Source: Holothuria scabra
Taxonomy: Eukaryota > Echinodermata > Holothuroidea > Aspidochirotida > Holothuriidae
Reading direction: 5' to 3'
Assembly (NCBI GenBank): GCA_037179385.1
Contig: CM074193.1
Coordinates: forward strand, 8,949,547-9,013,546
DNA length: 64,000 bases
Below the pieces are notes generated by a model. The model was not told where the DNA came from, did not search any database, and was given only the letters and a program-made list of their open reading frames with translations. This document shows, in pieces, positions 12,801 to 33,562 of this stretch; within the stretch, counting starts at the first letter, position 1; each line of letters opens with the position of its first letter. The position numbers were made by a program, and so were the translations under genes.

Positions 12801-15800
12801 CAAAGCAGCATATTAAATGGATAAAAGTTTTCTTTTTGCTGTTGTTTGGAATATTCCCTATTCGGACACAACATCACATTGTGTAAAGAATAAAGAGTGT
12901 CTCAATGATAAGTCGGTACTAAATACAAATATAGCCCTTTGTCGGTGCCCCTCTTTCATATCAGAGTTCATGGTTACCCGTCTGATATTGTTCGTGAAAA
13001 TGTAAATATTTGGTACAGATCGCGGCCCTTGCACACTCAATGACAAAGAAAGGGTTTGTCAAGGTGCCAACTTTCTTTAGGTGTGTCAATGGACTTCCCC
13101 TCATGATGTTTCTATGGTTACCACCTTGGTAATGGAACGAATGAGCTTCCTGGTCAGATTAATGCATATGTATATTTCATACCACAGAGGTAGGGCCTAC
13201 TAAGAAATTAATTCGTGTAGTTACATATGCATCAAATGTTTAAACGCGTGAAGGTAGTTAGAACGTATACCTTCACAATTTCAACTCTTCACAATAACCT
13301 TCTGTGTAAGATCATATAATATCATGATTGGCGACTCATAAACATTGGCATATATCATGGTATACTATTGGTAATAGAAGAGGGTGATATTCTTCATATC
13401 CACCCATGCCTTACTCTTGGCTTCAAGGCCCAAGCTGACTGGCTGCACTGTCCACACACTCAAAGTGCCGAACAAACGAAGGTACAGGGCTGAAGTTGCC
13501 TTAACAAATGCCAGGGTGTGTGAAAAGTTGATGACATAACTGGAAGCATAGTCTTGTTTCGTGGTTGTACTGGGTTAACTAGGATATTTTTTAAGTCCTT
13601 ATGGAGCAGGGCTCACTAAGACCTAAAAATCTAGAGAACACGCAGTGACGTGGCCAGAATTTTCTTTCTGGGTGCACTGGGGGCACAGCGCTTGTGCAGG
13701 GTCGTGAACCGCTGGACTGTGTGGATCCAGGGGTAAAAGCCCCGGAAGCTCCTGGGTTTTATGGTGTTTTTGTGGTGTTAAGATCGACATTTAAAGGTAA
13801 TTTTATTGACTTAACACTGGTCTAAAAATTACTTCCAGAGTAACCTAAACTAAGATTTTATTGGAAACAGAACTAGTAAAACTACCACCAACTAAAGCGG
13901 ATCCAGCTGACATTTTCAAAAAGAGGAAGAAGGACTGAACTATAGAGAAGTTGATGAGCAGTTAAAAGTGTTTCTTCAAGGAAAGATGTTATCTGCCCAA
14001 AAGGCTACCTGGGCTAAAGTGCGAAACCTTTAATTGGCGCAAATTGGAGTGTATAGAATTTTTTGAAAAACTCAACCCCCAGACAGCGGGAAATAGCCTA
14101 TCCCATTTATTTTAGGAGAAACTTTCATTTGAAGAAAATGAAAATTACTGTCCTATCTCGTTCAACGAAGAATCAAATCTCACGAAATTTGGAAGTAACA
14201 CTCTGATTACAGAAGACAGATCTTTTTTTCTGAAAATCTCAGTTGGGGTCACGCAGGAGGGGGGAAACGAGATTCTCCAGGGAACGCGAACATGCTGTTA
14301 TTTTATTATTATTTTGTATTTATAAATTCAATTAAAATATACTAATTTTTGCCACAAAAAGTCTTGCAGTGAAGACTTCGTACATTTAGGAATATACTCT
14401 GGTCTAATTTAAATTCCACCATAGATAAATATTTAATCCGTCGACGTTTGTTGTTGTAATTTGCTGATCATGATATAATTTACAGTCATCTAAGCGAAAA
14501 GCCAGGCTGGATTTTAATCTTCGGCTGGTCACGACCCCACTTTGTCAGACATTTACCCCAGCAGTGTGTACCCTCTGAAGTATTCATTCAACTCGAAATC
14601 AATGAATAGGTAAGAAGTTGTGGTTTCTCCATTTGAATCAAAGTGGCACATCATTTTGACCTTATTTTAGTCAAATATCTAGTTCGCTTTTTACAACATG
14701 CCTCCGTACCTTCATCGATATTAAGTTCTATTCCATTAAAACTAATTGTTTTAATTGCTTTAACATTTTAGAGATACCAATAGGCTATTAACCTCTTGCA
14801 AGGCATAGATCTTTCTGACATTTGCCCGATTTAGGCGGATAAATTTCACTTCCTGTTTGCCTAAAGTCGTTGAACTGTAAAGCTAACAAGTAGCTTTATT
14901 GTTTTCACATCATTAGGTAAAGTAATATGACACCAACACTTATATTCGGAAATCTTTCTAGCAATCCAAAACAATCCCTTGTAATCGTTAACAACCAGCG
15001 AAAATTACTGGACCAGTTTGACATTCATATCTTTCAGGCCACCAAATCAGCTGCAATTAATTAAAATATTGGTACCCTATTTAACCTGTCTGGTGGTCAT
15101 ACATAGAAATAAATTTTATGGGTCAGACTGTAGTAGGTAATGACATTTTTAATGCCAAGAATAACTGAAAATTACTTTTTGCCCTCATCATGCCAGAAAA
15201 AGGCAATCGGAAACCGTCGAAGGACAAGTATTTTTAAAAATACTCCATTTCATTCCAGTAATTTGACTGACAGAGAGGTGAATCGAGAAAAATGCCTCAT
15301 TTTTAGGTTAATGCACTGTTAGTGTTGTTTAAATAAATTTATTGTATAGTCAATAATTGGAATTGCCAAATAATAGTGCCACTTGTAATTAAGCGTTTCC
15401 TGGACGGTAGTAGTATTCTGTTTTGTCTTTGGGGTTGGGAGGTAGTCCTTGAGTTTAAGACAGAAGAGTTTGAAGTCTGCAAGTAAAAATTAGCACTGGT
15501 TCATTTTAGCTTTAACCTGCATTCCAATAAATATCGTCCAGTCCCATAAAGGAATTGAAGGTATTTGTTGGGAGAATATGTACATAGAACTCAAGTCGGT
15601 CGGCCTTCGGGATCGGGTGCACGTCACAACCTGCAAAAATGCTGAAAACTGACAACTTGAAGATTCTTCACTCTTCACCCAAACTTCTGTATTTCAAAGG
15701 ACGAAATGTTTCTGTTCAAAGTTTGCAGACCTATTTCACCATGTTTCCATAACTTATTATAAAAATCAAAACATCACACAAATATCTACAAACACAATTA

Positions 15801-16903
15801 CGACTCACGTGACCCCCTAATTACACAAATCAGACAAGTAACATGAAAATTCCGTGTTGAATATTCATTCGACATTTTAAACATTGTTTGTTTCAACTAC
15901 GTACTGACAAAAGCATTCGAATAGCAAAATTGACACGTTTCCAATAAGTTCATGCCCCCCCCCCCCAATTTACAATTTAGGATAGATCTGAATTCCAAAA
16001 TATGTAGGCTGCATTCGCGAAAATTCTCCCAACCCTTCCCGGGTCCGATTGTTGGTAGCCTCACTCAGTCATAACTTTGTATGGACGAAAGTCTTTAAAC
16101 ACCACGAGCAAAAGTTTTACAGTTTCAATGGTGAAGTTTCCTTTCTCTTTGACCGATAAAGACAGCTAATGAAAAGTTGAGGAGGGGGATATAACATTGA
16201 CCAACACAACTTCAAGTAAAAATTACGAAATCGCATGCAGAAGTTGGTGATTCTTGGCTCTTTTTGACGGTCCTGAAGTAGGAGGTCAGATGGTCCTTTG
16301 TGGTGTAAGCTGAAGCATACGTCCGAAAATGTCAATTTCTTCCACTAATTTGGGTTTTAAAGGCTCATTGAGTAAACATCGATAACAGTGTAAAAAGGTC
16401 ACTACCACATGGCAATGCACATGTTAATCATAATTAGTCAAGTTTCATATCCAATAGTTACGGAATTGTGGTGTCCCGACTTGTAACGGTTTTGTGCATA
16501 ATTTGAAAGGTCAGTCTCAGCAATATCCCCCCCCCCCCAAGAGTTCGAAGTTACATTGCCCCCTTCTGCCCTGATAAAAATTCTTCCCGTGAATGCCATT
16601 TTGCTTATCTTTGGCACCGTGTCTGAAACAGGACCTGTTACTAACTTTAAAAAAGGGCTTGGAGCGGGGAAATGTAAGTGGGTGTCCCCCTCCTTTTTCC
16701 AAAGGGGGAGGGGTATGTCCCTCGTCATCCTCCTGTTAGGCCAATGATCTGCCCTAGTAACACATAACAATAGCTTAAGAACTGGGTAATATTAAACTTG
16801 AATAATTAATTTGCACTACTTGGAATGAAAGTTTAAACTCCCAAGAGATGAAGACAGTGACCACAAACCAGCCCTCTACATCATTTCAAAGCTTCTTGAC
16901 TGT
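9831..16903. other. Long intergenic region without a supported gene
   Basis: Contents seen: two poly-G tracts (10322-10337 and 10609-10622), each followed by GAGGTTAAT; a perfect 11-bp stem hairpin at 10902-10949; repeat-like C-rich and G-rich patches at 12420-12520, 13620-13760, 14240-14290, 15955-15967 and 16525-16720; a MITE-like palindrome at 10727-10745. Open frames are all short and show no domain. Confidence 0.55.
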
Positions 16904-16909
16904 TTTATT
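16904..16909 (-). terminator. Polyadenylation signal AATAAA of the alpha-tubulin gene
   Basis: Canonical AATAAA on the minus strand, about 41 bases past the TAA stop. It implies a very short 3' untranslated region. Confidence 0.7.
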
Positions 16910-16949
16910 TTGCATTCTAAAGCATCAAATAAGGAAGTTTCATAACCCT

Positions 16950-25637
<8,688 letters not shown>

Positions 25638-25787
25638 GATGTATTGGAGGTTGGATCACGGTCAAAGCACAATTGGTTCGTGATCACGAGATTCCGATAG
25701 AGAAGGTGTAGGTATAACTTGCTTTCCGCGTAGGTTATACGAAATAGATAAATGACAACCTGCACTAGCCTATATCAGGCAACTCCC

Positions 25788-25802
25788 TGCCTATATAAAG
25801 GA
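25788..25802. promoter_or_regulatory. TATA-like element upstream of the alpha-tubulin start
   Basis: CTATATAAAGG lies about 155 bases upstream of the predicted ATG. Read on the minus strand (CCTTTATATAGG) it could serve the tubulin gene. On the plus strand it is the better match to the TATA consensus, so divergent transcription is possible. No other core-promoter element was recognised. Confidence 0.3.
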
Positions 25803-26454
25803 CGGTCTGAATTTATTCACCTTTTCTCGGTGACCAAGGAGCGAGACGAACGAAACCGGGGCCACCGGCAAATGACAATAACAGTGTATACTGTTAATGC
25901 ACTATTAACCTGTTAAAATACTCTATACATAAACATGGCTTAATATTTGGTTAACAGCTGTGCGTTGTTCTTTTGATTTTAGGACTAATCCGAGCAAAGT
26001 TTATCCCGATAACATTTTCACAACTTCTTTCACCATTTCCGTTCCTGACAAATTACCTTTAAGTTTAGAACAAACGGGTCTCATTAATGACTTTTGCAAA
26101 TAGTGCTATTCAAGGTCTATCAAGTAGGGAATTAATATGCAAATAACCTATAAAGGTCGTTTGCTTGGACGTCTTGGTCTGCTTGCAGATCGTAAAAGTA
26201 TCCAAGCTCTAGCTCAAACCGGATTGGATGATTTCATGGATACTTTAAAGGTTGGCCACTCACATAGGAGGTGTAGAAAGTTTGCAGGTACCCGCAGTCC
26301 TTCGTGTGGTATTTAAACAGTTACAAAGATCGGACATATTGTCAGGACTGAGTGTAGCTTATTAAATGCCATTTTTTGCTTAGATGCACCAAGGAGATTA
26401 AAGATCTTCGTCTGAGTAGCAGCTCTTAGACTCACGTGTATGCAACTAGGAGCT
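25803..26454. other. 5' flank of the tubulin gene with one small ORF
   Basis: Contains a GC-rich patch at 25850-25870 and a 59-codon frame at 26137-26316. Flanking repeat-like AGGAGCTTTAAG words occur at 26449 and 26754. No confirmed exon. Confidence 0.45.
26137..26316 (+). CDS. Small unassigned ORF, 59 codons
   Basis: ATG at 26137 follows an in-frame TAG four codons upstream. The frame stays open to TAA at 26314. The product starts MQITYKGRLLGRLGLLADRK and has a basic C-terminus with three cysteines. Its residue mix looks more protein-like than most short frames here, and it runs divergently from tubulin downstream of a plus-oriented TATA box. No family is recognised, no splice signals are convincing, and it may be chance. 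Confidence 0.2.
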   Translation: MQITYKGRLLGRLGLLADRKSIQALAQTGLDDFMDTLKVGHSHRRCRKFAGTRSPSCGI

Positions 26455-26705
26455 TTAAGGCATGTGTACACTCAGACATTTCAGGATACATGTGTCTTGA
26501 CATATGTTGCCGACACAACTGGAAACAGAAGTTTTGCTCCTGTCAGCCTGTGTACACTGATAACATGTCGCGGACACGTTTTGCCGCTTGTGTCTTCTCT
26601 ATACACACTGGCAAAATTTCGGACACAAGGTGTTTTGGCAACTTGTTGCGACACATGTGAAGTTCTGAAATCTGTCCAGTGTTCATGATACTACACAGGC
26701 CTTTA
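26455..26705. mobile_element. Possible small MITE
   Basis: Ends AAGGCATGTGTACACT and (reverse complement) AAAGGCCTGTGTAGTAT are similar inverted repeats, with CTTTA on both outer sides. The inside is rich in GACACA/TGTGTC words. Boundaries are uncertain. Confidence 0.35.
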
Positions 26706-29700
26706 GGTATATCCAGTCGGGGTAGCAGCTACAAGAATGTACGGTAGGCATCAAGGAGCTTTAAGATATCCGTTGGGGTGGCAGTTCCGAGAACGAATCT
26801 AACAGTACAAAACAATTTACAGACAAGATTGTTTGGTTTCAATTTACAGAATTAAAGACTACTTTAACATCATCACGGACTTCCATCTGGTGGGGGTGTC
26901 TCCTAGTGTTATTTTTTAAAAGGGACATTATATCAAATGAACCTCCAATATTTTGCACTGGACCCAAACAGGGATTATGAATGGTTTCCTTCATTTTCGA
27001 TTACTCGAGTTGTCCGGAACAGATGCACACCCCGGGCCCAATATCTCAGTAAAACAGATCGCCGCCCTTGCAAGTGAAATTACTTAGTTTTGTTGCTAAT
27101 AATGAAAGCCTAATTCAGATCCGATTTCAAATTTACTCATTAGTTTATTCAGTTTGTCAATTTGTGCCTTCGTTTGACTCTAGGCGTGCTGATCTCCCAG
27201 TGTGATACTTAAAGATTTCAAAACAATCAGCCAGCTACGGTTATTCCAGGCCGTTTCATTTACCACGTACAGTAGTTATCTTAACTATTCCCTGACTGAT
27301 CCAAATGATGGCTGTTTAATTTCGACAACTAAACCGTGTTAATTCCTCTATGAGTAATCAGAGGACAGAGTTAAAGGTATATGCATTAATTTAAGCTAGT
27401 TGCGACAATGGCGCAACTAGCGGGGAACTCAGGTGTTTCAGCCCCCATGAAATTGTTCAGCCACCTGCAGCCTCGACCCTATAGGTGATCGAAAATAGAA
27501 AAAAATCAAAATAAAGAATACGAACAAAAATATCAAGTAAAAATGAATATATGACATCATTCAGTAAATTTGTAATGTTATTGTATTGCTGTAGTCCTGT
27601 AGATGCAATCATAGTAAAGGTCTAAACTTGATTTAAATGAAAAAGGACCTCAGTCGGTGTTTCATAATTCAAAGTTGGACTTCGTGCCGACATAATTTCT
27701 CGACTTATTTTGTGGTTTACATGTTATACTTTAATTAGCAGATTAGAGACCGGGACTGAATTGTGTACAGATATATGAAACGTCAATATTGGAAACTTAA
27801 AGCCCTCGTTCCTCTCAGTGCCACTGAGATTAAAATTTTGCTAGTTCGTAGGCTCGAAGCATAAGTGCTGATAATTTTAGAGGAAACCTTTATGAATTTG
27901 TGTTGACTAATTTGCTAAAACCTTCTACCATTTGGTATGTAAACACACAGTGTATTCTAAAACAAATCGGAGGAAAGAGGGGGTATACCCCTCCACTTAT
28001 ACCCCTCTTTAAGCCAAATGACCTTGAAGAACCAGTCAGAGGTGGACCGGCCGAATCTTGCTTTGCTATGCGGGCATAATAAATAGGGGGTGACCTCAGC
28101 TCAGTTCGAAGGCACAATCATATGTACCGTAATTGTGTAGTGTCTTATGCCGAGTATGATGAGTGCCTGTTTTTATCGATGCACTTCAGGTTCTGTCAGG
28201 TTATTTTGTGACATTTATTTTCTCTTGAAAAGAAGAACTTCTCAAATACGATGTTTTTCAGTATCAAAACCTGCGTGCAGCCAGAATTGAAGATGTCATG
28301 AAAGTGTCATGGGTATATCATTGATATTACATTTACTTAAAATTGGGGTAAAACTTTCGTGAAAAATAAAAAGTAGCAAAATATTAAGGTAGTTTGTGAA
28401 AACGATTTTTTTTTTCAGGCTCACTTAATATTCCTATGCAAAACTTTGCAAGGAATGATATGAATATTCGGTTAACGCAAAAAGTTGCAAGAGTTCTGGA
28501 ACGTTTCCGTTTCAATTAAAAGATAAAACGAGCAGACGGTAGGATGAATAGGAGTATTGAGTTCCCAAAATTTTATCAGGATATAGTTGTGACATAATTT
28601 ATCTGGTGCATTTTATTATTTTGCCTTTTGCTTTGTTTACTACCCTCTTGCTATTTTAACTCCAAGCGAAATCTTAAAAAAGACTACATTAGGTTTTACC
28701 CACAGCCCTCGGATATGTCATTCCTAGTGCTTGAAGGGTGGCGATGTTTTAGAATTTCCTTCTTACGCTCTGAACCAAATGGAGATGGCGTTCGGCTTAG
28801 AAAGTGCACCAGTCGCGTCAGAAATCCAAGCAAGCACAACCACAAAAATATGCAGCCCTTCCTCAGACCCAACTATCATTTTCTCATCCCAAATAGAACC
28901 AATCTCCCAACCTTCTTTATTAAGCCCCTTCCACAATTGTCTGAAATTCACCATAATTCAGGCACAGTCTCATTTTATTGGTTCAGGGTGAGTATAGAAA
29001 GCTCAAGATGTATTATCAAAACACTCTCAGAACAGTCATGCTGTGAAATATAAGCTTTTGTACTCTGCATTGTTTGAATTAGGAGTCAATCAAAAAGCTG
29101 AGTCAATTGAGAATTTCTGTTACCCTATACTAGAAGTGTAGTTTGGGGTGAGAGGATTGTCCACTTAAACTGAACCGCTCACTATACGAACGTGAGCGAG
29201 GCACCTCAAACTCGTCTGTCACAATATTCGTGTGCGTTGTGCGTCATGTGGAGAGGATCATAGACTTCTTGTATGTCGGGGAGGGGCGCTAACGGCCGAT
29301 GACTAAAATGTGCTTCGGGATCAATTTTACCCGGTGTTAAAGATTAGTCCTTCCAAGAAAGGGGGATACTCTCTCCCATTGTGGATGCAGCTTGAAAAGT
29401 GCACGGCGATTGTATTGCAGTTAATTTTGGATTCTGAATATATACTATTCCAGTATACGCCCAATTAACAGGTCCAGCGATATTGCACGACGGATAAAGA
29501 TCCTTGGTGTTACTTAATCTGTAGCATGCGGACCTCTTAGACAAAATGTCAAATTAAAGAGCGCGTAATGGAGGAAATTTGGAATTTCATGGGAGCAAAT
29601 TTAGGAAAACAAAACGGTTGATGACCGGTGTCACTTGATGATCTGGTGTCAAATATTGCAGGTTTCCAGTTTCTCATTTCCAGTGCTAGCGAATGTCAAA

Positions 29701-30268
29701 TTTTATTCCCTTTTTCAGACAAGTATTTCAACATTAAGAGCTTATATTGGAGAAAATTAGGAATTTCTTGAAAGAAAACTTAGAAAAACATTACAATAGT
29801 TGACCGGTGTCACTTAATAGTCTGGTGTTACTTAAACTGACTCAGTGCAAATTTCCCTTTTTATCTCCCCTTTTTTTATTTCAACAGCTATGAAAAGTTT
29901 CCAAAACTAATTTATGAGCGATCAGTGCTGCATCCAGGATGGCAATTTGCAACGTGCGATACGTGCTTCTTAAAAAAAATTATTATGAATATGGAGCTTG
30001 TATATGAGAGATTTCGGAATTCATAAAAGTTTGGAGAGCCATATTTTCAAGTTAGGTGACTACAGCAATAGTTATTACTTATTTGTTGTTACATGCAGCT
30101 GATTTCTTTCATTATTTTATTCATTTATCTTACATTTTTAGGACCGTTGTCAACTGTCTCCTTACCGCTGTAGCTACGTCATTGACTATTCTTAGCTTAT
30201 TCTTTCAGTAGGAAACGAGCCATGTGATTTTTTCGCCCAAGATACCTCCCAAAGCATAGGAAATGGGA
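26706..30268. other. Intergenic region, no supported gene
   Basis: Contents seen: a perfect 10-bp stem hairpin at 27395-27421, a GAGGGGGTATACCCCTC-type palindrome near 27976-28015, and a repeated phrase GACCGGTGTCACTTGATGATCTGGTGT at 29622 and 29801 that marks a diverged tandem duplication of about 180 bp. Frames near 28630-29050 are open on both strands but show no domain and no good acceptor. Confidence 0.5.
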
Positions 30269-33257
30269 CATTTCATTTCATTTCATTTATTTATTTTTGG
30301 TTTATCACAACACAAGATTGAAAACAAGAATCACAAAGTAAATAAGTAACAAAGAGTGTGAAAGGAAGTGCACTTAGAAACCCTTTGGGGCTTGTCGAGA
30401 AGTGACACTCCCTAAAAAAAGAAATAATAAAGAAAATACGAAGATAGAAGATAAGACTAGGAAAAACATAGAAAAAGTCATAATAGACACGCAACCCACC
30501 ATCCCACGTCACCCGTCCTAGAACCCAACCACCACCCACCCCTCGGGCTCAACAAAGAAGCTAAATAGGCAGGAATACAGTATAATAAACAAGTTCATGG
30601 GTTTAATACAAGCTTATATAGAACCTTTGAAGATTTTTCCTAAAAGAAGTTAAGGAAGGCTTTGTCTTAACAGTAGACGGTAGGTGATTCCAAAGAGTAG
30701 TGGCACGGTAATGCAGACTGTTCTTGTACAAATTGTTGTGATGCTTCCTTGTATGTAGATGATCAGCTTGTCTTGTGTTATGTGAATGTATCGATGAGTT
30801 ATGTGTAAAGAGAGGGTTTAGTGAGCTTGGAAGCATTTCATGTAAAGAACGATAGACAAAACTGGCAACATGTAGTTTGAATAGGTCAGTAAGTTTAAGT
30901 AAATTCATGGATTTGAATAAATTGTTTGTATGATCTCTCGAATTGGAACAGGTGATATGTCTGATTGCTCTTTTCTGTAGAACACCTAACTTATTTAATA
31001 AATACTTGCTTGATCCAGACCAAATAATGCAACAGTAAGTGAGATGTGGGAGTACAAGTGTTTGATAAAGGGACCTGAGAATGCTTCTGGGGAGTGTATG
31101 TTTCAGTTTTGAAAGGATTCCTACACTTTTTGCAACAAGAGCAGAAGTATACTTAATGTGATCATGCCAAGTAAGTTTAGAGTCTATGAAAACACCTAAA
31201 AATTTAACGCAATCTACCTTTTGTAGCAATTTACCATTAATATCAATATTAAAGTTTACCATATCATCATTTTCATTGAAAACAATAAAATTCGTCTTAT
31301 CTAAGTTTAGGGAAAGTTTGTTTGTGGCAAACCAATCACTGTATGCAGCTAGATCATTTCTAATGGTTTGTTTCAGACGTTCAACACTACTATCATAAAA
31401 GAAAATATTTGTATCATCAGCAAATAACACAATGGATGAATTTGAAGGAATTTTACTTACATCATTCATATAAATGATAAAAAGAAGCGGTCCTAGAATT
31501 GACCCTTGAGGGACACCACAGTGAATGTTATTTACATCAGAGTTTATTCTTTGAAAAGAGATAAAATGTTTTCTGTTGTTAAGATAGCTAGTAAACCAAG
31601 AAAGAAAAGTTCCCCTAATACCGTAGTGAAATAATTTTTGACAGAGTATGGTGTGATCAATGGTGTCGAACGCTTTAGATAAATCAAGAAATACACCTAC
31701 AGCAATTTGGTTGTTGTTTATGGCCTGTGTTAAATTATCGACGGCATCAGCAAGGGCCATATCAGTGGAGAGACCAGGTCGAAAGCCATATTGACCATTA
31801 AAAAGAATGTTATGTTTTTCCAAAAAATTAAAGAGTCTACAATAAACAATGCGTTCAAGAATCTTAGAAAAACAGGGCAAAACAGAAATAGGTCTATAGT
31901 TAACAAAACAATTTGGATCACCTTTTTTAAAAATTGGGACAACTTTTGCGACTTTCAAATTTTCAGGAACGATACCAGTTGATAGGGACAAGTTAAAAAC
32001 ATAAGTAAGGGGTTTACAAATAAAACAGATAACTCGAGTAACAACGAAAGACCTAATTTCATCAAACCCAGCTGACTTGCCTGGCTTTAGGCAGAATTTT
32101 GACATACTTATTAATTCATCTTCGCTAGTTGGGTAGAGGAAAGCAGATGAAACATTACTATCCGATAGAAAGTCAGATGGTGAATGATTTGAAGAGATCT
32201 TTGCAGCTAGCGACCTACCAACATTAACAAAAAAGTTATTCAGACTATTGCCAATAGCAACAGGGTCAGTATGTTTCTCACCATCTATGATACAAAAATC
32301 GGGTTTGGTAGGTTTTTGCTTGTTTTTGTTCAGCAAATCGCTAATTTTGGACCAAGTTTGTTTAGAGTCATATTTACAATTATTAAAGATATTCGTAAAG
32401 TAATTTTTCTTGGAGATACGAATAATGTGGGTCAGTTTATTTCTAAAGGTTTTGTACTCAGATTTCTTTTGCTGAGAAGGGTTTTTGAGCATATTTTTGT
32501 AGAGTTTGTTTTTCCTTTTTATAGACGTGGTTATGCCAGGGGTGATCCAGGACTGATTAACGGAAGATCGGCCTTTTCGTTTCAGACGCATAATAGGGAA
32601 GCTTTTGTCATAGACATTTTTAAAAAGGTTAAGGAATACATTATATGCAGAATTGACATCAGACTCACAATAGACATCAACCCAACTCGTACTAGAAATA
32701 CCAGAGATAAACCTTTCAATATTACGCATAGAATAATTACGAGTAAAGATGTCATCATTCACATTGACTTGCAGCGTACACTGTGTGTTTAGGAAAATTG
32801 GGAAATGATCGGTGAGGTCTGTCAAAAGAACCCCAGAAACATTCTTACTAGGGGTTATCCCCGGTGAGGCAACATTTGTAAAAATATTGTCAATGAGTGA
32901 ACAAGATCTCTCACTGACCCTAGTAGCTTTTGAAATGGTTGGATAAAACCCACAGGAAATTATTTCATTAATAAAATTATTTTCCTGATTAAGCATATTC
33001 ACATTGAAGTCGCCCATGATGAAGCAAGACTTACATTCATCATTAATTTGACACAAAAGATTGGAAAGAATGTCTATAAAAGTAGGTAAATTACTTGCTG
33101 GTGGTCTATAAACAACACCAATAACACACTTTCTTGTTTCATAGGGAAAATTAATTTCAATGAAGATAGACTCAATAAAATCATTAAAGATAGACAAATC
33201 ATTTCGGACATCGGATCCCGTCGGTTTGCATTGATTTTTCTTCTGTTTTTGTACACC
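30269..33257 (-). mobile_element. 5'-truncated non-LTR retrotransposon (CR1/L2/jockey group)
   Basis: About 3 kb on the minus strand. The 3' end is a short pentamer tail (ATGAAATGAAATGAAATG at 30269-30290), typical of CR1/L2-like LINEs rather than a poly(A). The body is one long open frame encoding the end of an apurinic-like endonuclease and a full reverse transcriptase. The N-terminal half of the endonuclease is missing: homology starts shortly before the YRPP block, with an in-frame TGA at 33258-33260. This fits 5' truncation during target-primed insertion. No clear target-site duplication was found. Confidence 0.88.
30603..33257 (-). CDS. LINE endonuclease/reverse transcriptase ORF2 (N-terminally truncated)
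   Basis: This 884-codon frame has no internal stop. The protein copies LINE RNA into DNA at a nicked target. Counting from the TTG-initiated 864-residue version: YRPP at 30-33, GDFNVN at 62-67 and LTDHFPI at 128-134 are C-terminal endonuclease motifs. PGKSAG is at 372-377, RPISVL at 435-440, LDLSKAFDTIDH at 504-515, GVPQGSILGP at 561-570, and catalytic FADDT at 592-596. The C-terminus carries the usual RAIRHITC and LWNHLPS blocks. The first half of the endonuclease is absent, so it cannot act alone. Absence of stops across 2.6 kb indicates a young copy. A CR1/L2-like clade is likely, but a tree is needed to choose. Confidence 0.9.
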   Translation of the reverse strand, partial: GVQKQKKNQCKPTGSDVRNDLSIFNDFIESIFIEINFPYETRKCVIGVVYRPPASNLPTFIDILSNLLCQINDECKSCFIMGDFNVNMLNQENNFINEIISCGFYPTISKATRVSERSCSLIDNIFTNVASPGITPSKNVSGVLLTDLTDHFPIFLNTQCTLQVNVNDDIFTRNYSMRNIERFISGISSTSWVDVYCESDVNSAYNVFLNLFKNVYDKSFPIMRLKRKGRSSVNQSWITPGITTSIKRKNKLYKNMLKNPSQQKKSEYKTFRNKLTHIIRISKKNYFTNIFNNCKYDSKQTWSKISDLLNKNKQKPTKPDFCIIDGEKHTDPVAIGNSLNNFFVNVGRSLAAKISSNHSPSDFLSDSNVSSAFLYPTSEDELISMSKFCLKPGKSAGFDEIRSFVVTRVICFICKPLTYVFNLSLSTGIVPENLKVAKVVPIFKKGDPNCFVNYRPISVLPCFSKILERIVYCRLFNFLEKHNILFNGQYGFRPGLSTDMALADAVDNLTQAINNNQIAVGVFLDLSKAFDTIDHTILCQKLFHYGIRGTFLSWFTSYLNNRKHFISFQRINSDVNNIHCGVPQGSILGPLLFIIYMNDVSKIPSNSSIVLFADDTNIFFYDSSVERLKQTIRNDLAAYSDWFATNKLSLNLDKTNFIVFNENDDMVNFNIDINGKLLQKVDCVKFLGVFIDSKLTWHDHIKYTSALVAKSVGILSKLKHTLPRSILRSLYQTLVLPHLTYCCIIWSGSSKYLLNKLGVLQKRAIRHITCSNSRDHTNNLFKSMNLLKLTDLFKLHVASFVYRSLHEMLPSSLNPLFTHNSSIHSHNTRQADHLHTRKHHNNLYKNSLHYRATTLWNHLPSTVKTKPSLTSFRKNLQRFYISLY

Positions 33258-33544
33258 TCAAACCACTCCCCGTATACAAGTAAATTTTGCTTAAATAAGT
33301 TGAACTAATGTTACATTTGGAGTCTTCCTACCCATGCCTCCCCCCCCCCCCCCTTATAGCGACTGCGATATCATTGTTTTTACACTTGTATAACTTGCGT
33401 CTGTCCATAAATCTGTCAATTGAAAGATCTAAAATCTCCCTGGTTGGGAAACTCCGTACGTACACTGTGTATGCACAGACGTACTCAGTAAAAGCTGCAT
33501 GTTTGTTCATAGTTTTCGTAAGGCGCGTCCGTATGGAATACCGT
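33258..33544. other. Short spacer between LINE and minisatellite
   Basis: Contains a poly-C tract near 33339-33352 and nothing else recognisable. Confidence 0.5.
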
Positions 33545-33562
33545 TTTAACATTTATTCCCGA

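Noticed and set aside
28628..29053. Overlapping open frames on both strands near 28.6-29.05 kb, with a GTGAGT donor-like site at about 28988
   Set aside because: The donor is good, but the most protein-like frame is closed by TAG just upstream and no acceptor fits. No family is recognised.
32271..32792. 173-codon frame on the plus strand
   Set aside because: Antisense shadow of the LINE reverse transcriptase frame on the minus strand.
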